Part shown: positions 43,096-51,558 of the stretch, in pieces | Numbering within the stretch: the first letter of the stretch is position 1 | How the letters are laid out: every line of letters begins with the position of its first letter | Assembly: GCF_900637055.1 (NCBI RefSeq) | Contig: NZ_LR134338.1 | Span: 1,156,501 to 1,220,500 of the forward strand | Source of the DNA: Brevibacillus brevis | GTDB taxonomy: Bacteria; Bacillota; Bacilli; Brevibacillales; Brevibacillaceae | Length of the DNA: 64,000 nt | Direction of reading: 5' to 3' | The notes under the pieces: model-generated | Database searches by the model: none | What the model saw: only the letters and a program-made list of their open reading frames with translations | Told to the model about the DNA's origin: nothing | Position numbers and translations under genes: made by a program

Positions 43096-43167
43096 CGCGT
43101 CAAAGGAAATGGCCGACACGAAAATCCATGTGTGGGCCGTTTCACAAGCGATGGGGGAGGAATTTTC

Positions 43168-44058
43168 ATGACATGGCAGCAAGCAGTAGAGAACGTGCTT
43201 AAGGAAGCTCCCGGTATTTATGGGATCGCAGCTGTACATCTGGAAACAGGAGAGACAGTAGGGCATCTGGATGAAGAGTTGTTTCAACTGGCAAGTACAT
43301 TCAAAATTCCGATCATGGTCACCTTGATGCGCGAGGTGGAAGCAGGACGAATCCGCCTCGACCAGCGGGTAACACTGAAATGGGAGGATCGCGTGCCGGG
43401 GTCAGGCATTTTGCAAGAGCTGGATGCTGGAGCGGCCTTAACAGTCAAAGACTTGGCGACACTGATGACGATTGTCAGCGATAACTACGCGACAGACCAA
43501 ATCCTCGAGCTGATCGGCGGTATCGACAAGGTGAATGAGCACATGCACGAACTGGGTCTTTCGCAGATTCATTTGCGTCATAATTGCTGGGTGCTTCTCA
43601 ACCACTGTGTAGGTATGAACGAGCCCACACCTTCTCAGGAAGGATTCGATGAGTTCATGCGACGGGAAGAGTCAGGCAATTACGAATTGATCCACGATGT
43701 TTCGATACCTACCCGTGATAATAACGTAGCCACACCAGCCGAGCTGAACCGTCTGCTTATCATGATTGCGCGAAAAGAAATTCTCACGGAAGCCTCCTGC
43801 GAGCTGATGCTGGACATCATGCGACGTCAGCATTACAACAGCCGTCTGCCGTACTTGTTGCCAGAAGGAACAAAGGTCGCTCATAAGACAGGAACCGTTA
43901 ATGATGTCGTCAACGATGCTGGCATCATTTATTTGCCCGAAGGAAAAGGGATGATTGCGATCACGGCACTATCACGCGGTGTGACTGACAAAGAAGCCGC
44001 AGAGCTAACCATCGCCCGTGTTGCAAAAGCGATTTATGAGCAAGCAATGGGGAGTTGA
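43168..44058 (+). CDS. class A beta-lactamase-like serine hydrolase
   Basis: A 296-residue protein of the beta-lactamase/transpeptidase fold. It has Ser43-Thr-Phe-Lys46 (SxxK), Ser104-Asp-Asn (SDN) and the KTG triad in AHKTGTVND, all three class A motifs. The expected omega-loop glutamate pattern is not clear, so true beta-lactamase activity is doubtful. No signal peptide is present, so it is probably cytoplasmic, unusual for the fold. ATG 43168 follows GGGGAGGAATTTTC. It overlaps the ribosome-site region of the next hydrolase gene, suggesting they act together, perhaps on imported peptides. Confidence 0.85.
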   Translation: MTWQQAVENVLKEAPGIYGIAAVHLETGETVGHLDEELFQLASTFKIPIMVTLMREVEAGRIRLDQRVTLKWEDRVPGSGILQELDAGAALTVKDLATLMTIVSDNYATDQILELIGGIDKVNEHMHELGLSQIHLRHNCWVLLNHCVGMNEPTPSQEGFDEFMRREESGNYELIHDVSIPTRDNNVATPAELNRLLIMIARKEILTEASCELMLDIMRRQHYNSRLPYLLPEGTKVAHKTGTVNDVVNDAGIIYLPEGKGMIAITALSRGVTDKEAAELTIARVAKAIYEQAMGS

Positions 44059-44063
44059 TAAAA

Positions 44064-45488
44064 ATGACGGCATGGAAGGAACAGTTCCAGGCGTATGCAC
44101 AGCAGCTGCTGGACGAGGCGAAGGCTCCTGGCGCAGCTATTGCGGTTGCACGTGATGGTGAGCTTTTGTACGAGGGGACGTTCGGTTTTCGTGACAGGGA
44201 GCAGCAACTGCCACTTTCCCGCGACACCGTTTTTGGCATCGCATCCATCACCAAATCGTTTACCTGCGTTGCGATCATGCAGTTGCAGGAGGCAGGAAAG
44301 CTGTCTGTCCACGATCCGGTTGTGAAATATTTGCCTGAGTTTCGGGCGGGCGACCACGAGCTGACAGCGCGCATGACGATTCATCACTTCATGACACATA
44401 CGCCTGGAATAGCACCCATGCCTTATTTAGACGGCGCAATGAGGCGGAGCATGGAGAATGACCCTGCTGTCATTGGAACCAAGGCAGAGGAAGAACTGAA
44501 GACAGTGCCTTACTTGGATACGTACGAAGAAGTCATGGAAGCCATTGCTGGATTCAAAGGGAAGCCGCTCTCAGAGCCAGGGGGTGCCTTTAGCTACAAC
44601 AACGATGCGTACGGGCTTTTGGGGGCGATCATTGAACGGGTCAGCAACCAGACGTATGAAAACTACGTTGCGACGCATATTTTGCAGCCGCTGGGTATGG
44701 ACAGAACCGTTTTCTCCGTGGATGAATTGGCTGACAAGGATGACGTCACGATCTTGTATACCAACAAAAAAATCGAGGACGAAAACGAAATCATTGCAGC
44801 ACCCATCTGGCACGATGCCCCAGCGATGCGAGCAGCCGGTTTCCTCAAATCAACTGTGAATGATCTGCTCGCTTATTTAGAGGTCTTTCGTTTGGGTGCA
44901 GCGGGAAACCCGACACCGATTCTGTCTGCCGATAGCATCCGGCAGATGCTCACTCCCTTTGCTCGTGTAGACGGGCACCGCTCCTACGGCTATGGTCTGA
45001 TGGTCTCGCCTGCCTTTCCAGATGGCTTGCTGGTAGAGCATGGCGGTTCGTTGAAGGGAATCAGCTCGCACATTTTTTCGGTTCCGAATCAAGGGATTAC
45101 GGGCGTGATTTTGGTCAATCTCGATGGTGTGAGTGTCCGAGAGTTGGTCCTGGGCTTTTTGAACAGTTACTTTGCAAGACCAGCCGGAGCTCCGGTCTAT
45201 GCCTATGATCCATACGCGGTCGACGATGAGCAGTTTTCACTGTACGAGGGTCGCTACTCTTCGCAGGAATGGGTAAGCGCATCGATAGCCAAAAACGAAG
45301 GCAAGCTATTCCTGGAGGTCGATGGTCTTTCGTACCCACTGATACCGGTACAAAAAGACAGCTTCGTTTTCCAAAAAAGAGACTCCGTCCCCTGGATTGA
45401 GTTTTTCCGGGATGAAGACGGGCAAGTAGCGAGGATGAGCTACGGATTGCGTCAGTTGACGAGAGAGACCACAAAATCGCCAAGCTAA
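44064..45488 (+). CDS. class C beta-lactamase-fold serine hydrolase (PF00144 type)
   Basis: A 474-residue hydrolase: SITK (SxxK nucleophile, near residue 63), FSYNNDAYG (YxN) and the HGGSLKG motif (third element). A C-terminal domain of about 110 residues is separate, as in D-aminopeptidase or EstB-like members. No signal peptide is seen, so it is probably intracellular. ATG 44064 follows GGGGAG at 9 nt; an earlier TTG overlaps the preceding stop. It forms a pair with the class A-like hydrolase (gap 5 bp). Confidence 0.88.
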   Translation: MTAWKEQFQAYAQQLLDEAKAPGAAIAVARDGELLYEGTFGFRDREQQLPLSRDTVFGIASITKSFTCVAIMQLQEAGKLSVHDPVVKYLPEFRAGDHELTARMTIHHFMTHTPGIAPMPYLDGAMRRSMENDPAVIGTKAEEELKTVPYLDTYEEVMEAIAGFKGKPLSEPGGAFSYNNDAYGLLGAIIERVSNQTYENYVATHILQPLGMDRTVFSVDELADKDDVTILYTNKKIEDENEIIAAPIWHDAPAMRAAGFLKSTVNDLLAYLEVFRLGAAGNPTPILSADSIRQMLTPFARVDGHRSYGYGLMVSPAFPDGLLVEHGGSLKGISSHIFSVPNQGITGVILVNLDGVSVRELVLGFLNSYFARPAGAPVYAYDPYAVDDEQFSLYEGRYSSQEWVSASIAKNEGKLFLEVDGLSYPLIPVQKDSFVFQKRDSVPWIEFFRDEDGQVARMSYGLRQLTRETTKSPS

Positions 45489-45500
45489 ACAACTAAACAC

Positions 45501-45534
45501 AAGGATAGGAATCCTATGGGTTCTTATCCTTTTT
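45501..45534 (+). terminator. rho-independent terminator
   Basis: AAGGATAGGAA and TTCTTATCCTT form an 11-bp stem (one G-T) around 9 nt, with a T run overlapping the end. Confidence 0.75.
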
Positions 45535-45627
45535 CGTTTCAATCAGGCAGCCGCTTTTGTCTTTGTTTTGCTTTCTATGCCCGATCCGAGCCATAATAGA
45601 GACAATACATACAGGATGTGATAACGC

Positions 45628-46347
45628 TTGCAGATCATTGTTTTTGACCTTGAAACGACACTGACTTATCAGAAAGACAAGATCCCGGAAATTATTGAGA
45701 TCGGAGCGGCAAAAGTCGTACCCGGAAAAAATGGCGTAGAGGTCGACACATTTCAGCGCTACACGTTTCCAGCCATTGAGCGCCGAATCACAGAGAGAAC
45801 GCGCAAGTTCATCGGTCTCGATAAAGAGAACATGCCAACCTTCATCCCGTTTCGGCGGGCATTCGCAGAATTTATGAAGTGGATTGGCAACGATTCTGAG
45901 TACTACCTGTGCACATGGGGGCAAGACGACAAGCGGCTGATGATCGAGCATTGTGCGCGATTCGGATTGGACTTCAACTGGATGCGCAATTACAACGACA
46001 TCCAGCCGCCAATTAGCATGCTTTTGGCTGATCGCAAGCAGATGAGTCTGAAAGAAGCGATTGACACGGCAGGAATCATCCAGGAGGGCAGGCTGCACTC
46101 GGCCTTGGTCGATGCCATCCATACGGCTCATTTGCTCATCAAATACAACAAGACGGTACACTTGAAGGAAAACACGCCAGAAGAGAACTACAATTTGTCG
46201 AGCTCGCTGTACATTACGTGCCGATCTTGCAAAAAAAGCAAATACTACACGGCTTTTGGGCGAAAAAGCAGAAGATGCGAAGCTTGCTTGCAACATCGCA
46301 AGAAGCTGGAAAAAGCCGCAGAAGCAGCAACCGTCCAACAGAGCTAA
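45628..46347 (+). CDS. DEDDh-type 3'-5' exonuclease with C-terminal zinc-ribbon-like motif
   Basis: A 239-residue protein. The ribonuclease-T/KapD-like exonuclease domain (1-175) shows Exo I FDLETTLT (Asp, Glu), Exo II around TWGQDDKRLM and Exo III HSALVDAIHTAHL (His-x4-Asp). The C-terminus (about 190-220) has CRSC and CEAC separated by 14 residues, a probable zinc ribbon for nucleic-acid binding, not found in plain KapD. TTG 45628 is the start with AGGATGTGATAACGC upstream. It probably trims RNA or DNA ends; the substrate is unknown. Confidence 0.85.
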   Translation: MQIIVFDLETTLTYQKDKIPEIIEIGAAKVVPGKNGVEVDTFQRYTFPAIERRITERTRKFIGLDKENMPTFIPFRRAFAEFMKWIGNDSEYYLCTWGQDDKRLMIEHCARFGLDFNWMRNYNDIQPPISMLLADRKQMSLKEAIDTAGIIQEGRLHSALVDAIHTAHLLIKYNKTVHLKENTPEENYNLSSSLYITCRSCKKSKYYTAFGRKSRRCEACLQHRKKLEKAAEAATVQQS

Positions 46348-46372
46348 CGGGAGAGAACGGAGGGGTGCGTAG

Positions 46373-47236
46373 ATGATCCGACAAGCGCAATCAAAAGAAA
46401 AAGAGACAATCGTGACGATGATTGGCGAAGGCATGCTTTGGAGGACCGAAGAGATTGGCGATATCGTGGAAAAAGCTACAGTTTACATCTGGGAGGAAAA
46501 CGAGCAAATCATCGGCTGTGGCACATATGATTTGAACTCCTCCGGTGAAGACGGGACAGCAGAAATATACGTCTATACCCGACCAGACCATCGAAAGCGA
46601 GGAATCGGCTCCCGGCTGTTCGAGAAGCTTTGGCTGGAATTGCAACAGCACGAGGAGAAGCCGACGGCAGTCATGGCTACCTATCGCGTAGACCACGGGC
46701 AGGGTGCTGATTTTTTTGCCAAGAGAGGCTTTGCTTCTCTCTGGGGACATCATCTGATGAAATACACAGGAGAGATCGGGCCGGAACCGACTCTCGACGT
46801 ACGAAAATTCACCGAGTCCGATATGGATATGTACATCCAATCGCAGAGTGACGCTTACTATGAGGTACGCAAAGGCATTGATCTTCAGCCATACCGTTTG
46901 GCAGACTATCCTGAGAAAACGATGAACGCATGGAAGAAATGGCTCCTGAACGATATGAGAGAAGACATTTACTTATTCGAGCATGAGGGAGTATTTGTAG
47001 GGTCCTTGATCATCACAGGACATGGCGAGGTTTACGATGTGTTCGTAGATCCCGTGCATCAAGGCAAAGGCTACGGCAAAGAGCTTGTCCGTTTTTTTGT
47101 GAACCGAACGCTGGAAAAGGGCTTGCAGCCGTATCTCGTCACAGGCACCCATAACGAACCTGCGATTGCGTTGTACGAACGGACAGGCTTTCAAACGTTT
47201 CAGACGACCACGACAGCGAAGCGAGACTTCGCGTGA
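46373..47236 (+). CDS. tandem GNAT acetyltransferase
   Basis: A 287-residue protein with two GNAT domains. The N-terminal one (about 1-140) has the acetyl-CoA loop RPDHRKRGIGSRLF; the C-terminal one (about 145-285) has PVHQGKGYGKELV and IALYERTGFQ. Both loops look intact, so either could be active. Substrate is unknown. It lies 25 bp behind the exonuclease gene and may be co-transcribed; a bidirectional terminator follows. Confidence 0.88.
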   Translation: MIRQAQSKEKETIVTMIGEGMLWRTEEIGDIVEKATVYIWEENEQIIGCGTYDLNSSGEDGTAEIYVYTRPDHRKRGIGSRLFEKLWLELQQHEEKPTAVMATYRVDHGQGADFFAKRGFASLWGHHLMKYTGEIGPEPTLDVRKFTESDMDMYIQSQSDAYYEVRKGIDLQPYRLADYPEKTMNAWKKWLLNDMREDIYLFEHEGVFVGSLIITGHGEVYDVFVDPVHQGKGYGKELVRFFVNRTLEKGLQPYLVTGTHNEPAIALYERTGFQTFQTTTTAKRDFA

Positions 47237-47245
47237 TCCGCTCAT

Positions 47246-47284
47246 AAAAAAATGCCGCCGGAATTAGACCCGAGCGGCATTTTT
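47246..47284. terminator. bidirectional terminator
   Basis: AAAAATGCCGC and GCGGCATTTTT pair around about 15 nt, between convergent genes. Confidence 0.9.
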
Positions 47285-47300
47285 CGTTGTGACCGATAAC

Positions 47301-48269
47301 CTATACTCCGAGCAGGAGCAGGATAATGGACGTCAGACTAAAGCAAACACTGATCAAGCACAGGAAGGTGACGACCTGCTTTGGATTGAGTCCAGAACGC
47401 AGCAGGCGATAATGAACCTGGCTGGCATCTGCTTGATAGATCGGCTTACCTTGCAGGAAGCGTTTGGTCACCACAAACAGATTATCGAAAATCGGCACAC
47501 CGAGTGCTAAAATCGGAATGAACAAGGAGAGAACCGTTGCCTGCTTGAAGGCACCATCCAACGCGATGACTGCCAAGATAAAACCGAGGAAGGTCGCGCC
47601 TGCATCTCCCATGAAAATTTTGGCCGGCGGCTTGTTGTACCGCAGATAAGCCAAGGCAACACCGATCAGACTGATCGCCATAATCGCAGATGTGCTTTGT
47701 CCTTTTACCAAAGCGACCACGAAGAGCGTGCCTGCGGAGATCGCAGAAAGCCCTCCAGCCAAGCCATCCATGCCATCCGAAAAATTGATGACCGTCGTTA
47801 CTCCGAAAATCCACAAGATGGTCAGAATGAACTGCAACCATTCCGGGAGCAATATGTATTCGCCACTCAAAGGATTGTAAAAGCCGGAAAAAGTAATACC
47901 CGACAAGTAGACAATCACCGCGGCCGATACTTGGACGATCAGCTTGGGCAGGGCGGAAAAATCCTTGCCTTGCGTCTTGTACCAGTCATCAATGGTACCG
48001 ATAATAAGCAGCAGTAGTGAGCCTGACAGAACAGCGATCGTTTGCCCGGTTGATTCTTTCGAGAAGAGCAAAAACGATGCAGCAAAGCCGACAAAAATAG
48101 CGTAGCTGGCTGTCAATGGGATAGGCTCCCGGTGAATTTTTCTTTCCACGTCTTTACGAGGCTTGTCCACAAAATCAAGTCGAAATGCCAATTTAGCCAG
48201 AGGCGGAATCAGCACCATAACGATACAAAACGACAGGAAAAACGAAAGGGCGTACGTTATCGTGACCAT
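47301..48269 (-). CDS. tagO: TagO/WecA-like polyprenyl-phosphate GlcNAc-1-phosphate transferase
   Basis: A 322-residue membrane enzyme with about 10 segments of the MraY/WecA superfamily. The conserved cytoplasmic motifs are present: DDWYKTQ (DDxxD-like), NFSDGMDGLAGG (Asn/Asp catalytic block), FMGDAGATFLG and HYRLLRSGL near the C-terminus (His motif). It attaches a sugar phosphate from a UDP-sugar to undecaprenyl phosphate, the first step of wall teichoic acid or another envelope glycan. No other glycan genes are adjacent. The TagO call is favoured over MraY because it has no mur neighbours. Confidence 0.85.
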   Translation of the reverse strand: MVTITYALSFFLSFCIVMVLIPPLAKLAFRLDFVDKPRKDVERKIHREPIPLTASYAIFVGFAASFLLFSKESTGQTIAVLSGSLLLLIIGTIDDWYKTQGKDFSALPKLIVQVSAAVIVYLSGITFSGFYNPLSGEYILLPEWLQFILTILWIFGVTTVINFSDGMDGLAGGLSAISAGTLFVVALVKGQSTSAIMAISLIGVALAYLRYNKPPAKIFMGDAGATFLGFILAVIALDGAFKQATVLSLFIPILALGVPIFDNLFVVTKRFLQGKPIYQADASQVHYRLLRSGLNPKQVVTFLCLISVCFSLTSIILLLLGV

Positions 48270-48386
48270 CTCCTACAGGTAGTGAGCTTTCTATTGAAAA
48301 AGATACTCGCATACCGTGTTGTTTGACAAGTCTATTATAGGGAGTATTCCAAATTTTGTCGACTCTTGCAATCATGTGAGGGTGAG

Positions 48387-48406
48387 GTACCAAAAAAAGT
48401 TGGTAC
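48387..48406. promoter_or_regulatory. inverted repeat between tagO-like gene and small membrane protein gene
   Basis: GTACCAA and TTGGTAC are perfect 7-bp arms around 6 nt, in the divergent intergenic region about 50 bp before the small membrane protein gene. Possible operator. Confidence 0.4.
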
Positions 48407-48455
48407 TTATCTCCAGCAGATCCGATCCCTATAATCCTTCGTAGGAGGGATCCAG

Positions 48456-48848
48456 ATGGAATACTTGGCATTATGGTTTATCGTGGGGATCATCTTTTCT
48501 ATAACACTTGCCGCGAAACAGATCAAGCCGTGGCTGAAATTCGTTATATTCGGTTACTATCTCGTGCTATCCTACCTATTTATCTCTCGTAAAGAACAGA
48601 TATATAGTGAATATCATCGGGTGCCCGTGCCGGAGCAGTTCTGGGAAACCAACTCGGATTGGGTTGGATTCATGCTCGGCTTTTATTTTGTCCCATTTCT
48701 CCTCATCCTGCTGTTCATCTACTTTTGGTTGTTTCGAAAAAACAACAGTGTGAAGAAAAGGTTTTTCATTGCTCTTACCATTGTACCCGCAGCGATTATC
48801 TATCTATGCTTGCTGTTTGTTTTCAGTATGTACGGATATCGACCTTAA
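48456..48848 (+). CDS. small membrane protein of unknown function
   Basis: A 130-residue protein with four predicted membrane segments (about 3-20, 27-44, 73-92, 103-122) and a basic loop (FRKNNSVKKR) on the likely cytoplasmic side. I recognise no family. The ATG follows AGGAGGGATCCAG. It precedes a GNAT gene by 21 bp and is probably co-transcribed with it. Confidence 0.75.
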   Translation: MEYLALWFIVGIIFSITLAAKQIKPWLKFVIFGYYLVLSYLFISRKEQIYSEYHRVPVPEQFWETNSDWVGFMLGFYFVPFLLILLFIYFWLFRKNNSVKKRFFIALTIVPAAIIYLCLLFVFSMYGYRP

Positions 48849-48869
48849 AAACAATTCGGAGGGGCTTTC

Positions 48870-49382
48870 ATGAAGCCAGCACTTTGTTATCGGGAAGGAA
48901 TCGAGTTTTCAGAGGAAGAACTGCGTCAGCTGTCCCAGTTGCTGATCGATGTCGTGGAGGATGGTGCTTCGCTTGGCTTTTTACCGCCTATGCAGCTGGA
49001 GGAAGCACGCGCCTATTGGACTTCGGTGCCCCAAGAACATGTGAAAATTTGGGTAGCTATACAGGAAGATGTCATCGTCGGAACCATCCAGCTGCATCTG
49101 GTGAGTCGTCCAAATGGATTGCATCGGGCAGAAATCGCCAAGCTGATGGTTCATCCTAGAGCGCAGCGTCAAGGGATTGGACGTGGCCTGATGCTGCTGG
49201 CAGAGGCTAGGGCCCTTGTGGAAGACCGCAGCCTCCTCGTTTTGGATACACGAGCGGGCGATCCGTCCAACCAGTTGTATCAGTCGATGGGTTACCAGGA
49301 AGCAGGACGCATTCAGGGGTTTGGGCGATCGGCTGATGGCAGCCTGCATGATACCGTCCTTTACTTTAAAACAATAGAATAG
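48870..49382 (+). CDS. GNAT family N-acetyltransferase
   Basis: A 170-residue acetyltransferase with the acetyl-CoA loop VHPRAQRQGIGRGLM, preceded by AEIAKLMV, and DTRAGDPSNQLYQSMGYQ near the end. It resembles the branch that includes phosphinothricin- and streptothricin-type acetyltransferases, but substrate is unknown. CGGAGGGGCTTTC precedes the ATG. A terminator follows at once. Confidence 0.87.
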   Translation: MKPALCYREGIEFSEEELRQLSQLLIDVVEDGASLGFLPPMQLEEARAYWTSVPQEHVKIWVAIQEDVIVGTIQLHLVSRPNGLHRAEIAKLMVHPRAQRQGIGRGLMLLAEARALVEDRSLLVLDTRAGDPSNQLYQSMGYQEAGRIQGFGRSADGSLHDTVLYFKTIE

Positions 49383-49398
49383 TCGTACAAGCTACAAG

Positions 49399-49426
49399 CG
49401 GACGGTTAACAGGCGTCCGTTTTTTT
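49399..49426 (+). terminator. rho-independent terminator
   Basis: CGGACG and CGTCCG stem with a 9-nt loop, followed by T7. Confidence 0.85.
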
Positions 49427-49466
49427 GTTTAAATAGTATGAAAAGTATCCATGCTGGGAGGTTCTT

Positions 49467-49553
49467 ATGAAGGTATCCAAGCTTAGGTCTGGCCAAGGGG
49501 TCATCATCCGCTTAGGAAAAATCGCTGACGCAGAGAATTCGGGATTAGCGTGA
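49467..49553 (+). CDS. 28-codon small open frame with strong ribosome site
   Basis: A 28-residue basic peptide (starts MKVSKLRSGQGVIIRL) with GGGAGG 5 nt before its ATG. It lies in a 300-bp gap bounded by terminators on both sides, so it would form its own transcription unit. The stop TGA shares bases with the GTG of a second 22-codon frame (49550-49618). The two could be an overlapping peptide pair or one gene broken by a single-base shift. No family is recognised. Confidence 0.45.
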   Translation: MKVSKLRSGQGVIIRLGKIADAENSGLA

Positions 49554-49618
49554 CGAGAGAATTTTTGATTGAGGATACCTTCTACGATTGTCTCTCCATG
49601 GGCATCGAAATAAACTGA
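49550..49618 (+). CDS. 22-codon small open frame overlapping the previous one
   Basis: Starts at GTG 49550 through a GTGA overlap with the preceding stop and ends at TGA 49616-49618. It encodes an acidic peptide (VTREFLIEDTFYDCLSMG). It has no ribosome site, so translation would need coupling or a frameshift from the preceding frame. A terminator starts 9 bp later. Confidence 0.35.
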   Translation: MTREFLIEDTFYDCLSMGIEIN

Positions 49619-49626
49619 GGAACAGC

Positions 49627-49657
49627 CCGTCAGGATTTTGATCTGACGGATTTTTTT
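49627..49657 (+). terminator. rho-independent terminator after the small frames
   Basis: CCGTCAG and CTGACGG form a perfect 7-bp stem around 9 nt, followed by A and T7. Confidence 0.88.
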
Positions 49658-49701
49658 CATGAAAAAATACTGATTATTCAAACAAGTGGAAAGGGGCCAT
49701 T

Positions 49702-51558
49702 ATGAAAAGAAAAGTCTCGGCGCTTTTTTTGCAAAGTACACTGCGGGCGAAGATTCTCACGCTTTTTCTCTGCTTGATTGCAATCCCGTTAAGCTTGCAA
49801 GGAATCATCACGTACAGCCAGTTTTCAGCTTCAACGGAATCAAGGACGGCTGAATACACAGGGCAGATTGTGGGGCAGATCAATCGCAACCTGGAGCGCA
49901 ATATACGGGAGATGAAGCGTTTATCTCTCATGCCGCTCTACGATCCAGAAGTCCTGTCCATTTTAAAAGAAATTCAGACAAATACGTCAGCTACTTCTTT
50001 TCTCTCCATGGAAAAAAGGGAGAAGATGACGCTGTATATCTCCAGTCTTTCCTATAGCCGACCAGAAGTAAAAGGCATTCAAATCATCGCGGGGAATGGC
50101 ATGATTTTTTCCAATCTGGACCCTTCCATCATGAAGAGCAAGGGAGACTTGGCAGAAGAGGGATGGTATTCGCGTGTGATCAGGGAGCAGGGGGCAGCCG
50201 TCATTATTCCACAGCATCGGCCCGTGTATTATTTGGATGCCTCTGGTGAGCGCTATGTGTCAGTGGCTCGGTTATTGCGAGAGCCGTATACGAAGGTACC
50301 GCTCGGGATTATTAAAATCGATATGAAGATGGACATGTTTGACCAAATCTTGTCCGATATGCCTTTTACCAAGGATGGGAGCTTGATCATCGTAAATGAG
50401 GGAAACGAGCTGTTTTATGAAAAGAGGGAGAGCGAAGGCTCACCGGGCTATCGTACTTTGCTGCAAGAAACCGAAGGAATCAATCGTGGGGATGCGAACC
50501 AGATGATGATTCAGGGACAGCGATATCTCTTCGTGGATCATCAATCGAGAGAGACGGGGCTTGTGGTGATCAGTCTGATACCGCTCGATATCCTGCTCGC
50601 AGAATCCAATAGCTTGCGCAGCTTTACGATGCTGATTGCGGCGATGTTTTTACTCGTCGCTGGCGGACTCGCGATTTATTTTTCCTATTCGCTCAGCAAG
50701 CCGCTTGTTCAATTGAAAGAAAAGATGCTGCAAGTAAAGCGAGGTAATTTCCATGAACGAGTTCCTGTCGAGTCCCAAGACGAGATCGGGAAGCTTAGCG
50801 AGCAATTTAATCAGATGGTCGAGGAAATCAACCGCCTTGTCAATGAGGTGTATCTTAGCAGCTTGCGTGAGCGGGAGGCGGAGCTGGCGGCCTTGCAGAG
50901 CCAGATCAATCCGCATTTTATTTACAACACACTCGAATCGATCAATATGATGGCGATCCGCTCGGGTAATTACGATGTGTCCGACATGGTTTCTTCGCTC
51001 GGAAAGCTCATGCGCTATACGGTCGCTCGAGAGGATGGGCACGTTACGCTGATGCAAGAACTGGCGTCGTTAGAATCCTATGTCCGTATCCAAAAGATTC
51101 GTCTGGGAGAACGCCTTCAAGTGTTTATGGACGTAGAAGAGAGTCTGTCGGATCAGCGTATCCCGAAGCTGCTGCTACAGCCTTTGCTTGAAAATGCAAT
51201 TGCACACGGGATTGAGCATCAGGAACAGGGCGGGACGATATGGCTCACGGCGTTTTGTCAGGAGGGTGTCATGCAAATCAGCGTGAGGGACAATGGCAAG
51301 GGAATGTCTGAGCAATCATTGAGTCATCTGCTCACAAGTCTGCATACGCCTATGCAGCAGCATGAGTTGACAGGCAACGCACACAATGGAACAGCACTGC
51401 GAAACATTTCCCAGCGGCTGACCTTATTGTTCGGGGAAGAGTACGGGCTGACGATTGAGAGCAGACCGGATCAAGGCACGAAAATTACGATGAGGATTCC
51501 ACTCGATTTCCAGAAGGGAGAATCACGCCATGTACAAAGTATTGCTGGTGGAAGATGA
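49702..51558 (+). CDS. YesM-type membrane sensor histidine kinase
   Basis: A 618-residue kinase. Membrane segment 1 (about 15-38) and segment 2 (about 305-325) enclose a Cache-like extracytoplasmic sensor. HAMP (about 325-380), a His_kinase domain (PF06580 type, LQSQINPHFIYNTLESI with the phosphorylated His) and an HATPase domain (VRDNGKGMS; GTALRNISQRL) follow. YesM-like kinases usually sense sugars and control adjacent importers through a YesN-type AraC regulator. It overlaps that regulator gene by 29 bp and leads the carbohydrate operon. Confidence 0.92.
   Translation: MKRKVSALFLQSTLRAKILTLFLCLIAIPLSLQGIITYSQFSASTESRTAEYTGQIVGQINRNLERNIREMKRLSLMPLYDPEVLSILKEIQTNTSATSFLSMEKREKMTLYISSLSYSRPEVKGIQIIAGNGMIFSNLDPSIMKSKGDLAEEGWYSRVIREQGAAVIIPQHRPVYYLDASGERYVSVARLLREPYTKVPLGIIKIDMKMDMFDQILSDMPFTKDGSLIIVNEGNELFYEKRESEGSPGYRTLLQETEGINRGDANQMMIQGQRYLFVDHQSRETGLVVISLIPLDILLAESNSLRSFTMLIAAMFLLVAGGLAIYFSYSLSKPLVQLKEKMLQVKRGNFHERVPVESQDEIGKLSEQFNQMVEEINRLVNEVYLSSLREREAELAALQSQINPHFIYNTLESINMMAIRSGNYDVSDMVSSLGKLMRYTVAREDGHVTLMQELASLESYVRIQKIRLGERLQVFMDVEESLSDQRIPKLLLQPLLENAIAHGIEHQEQGGTIWLTAFCQEGVMQISVRDNGKGMSEQSLSHLLTSLHTPMQQHELTGNAHNGTALRNISQRLTLLFGEEYGLTIESRPDQGTKITMRIPLDFQKGESRHVQSIAGGR

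Noticed and set aside
43168..44058. Antibiotic-resistance beta-lactamase
   Set aside because: Active-site motifs fit, but there is no signal peptide and no clear omega-loop glutamate pattern, so resistance is not supported.
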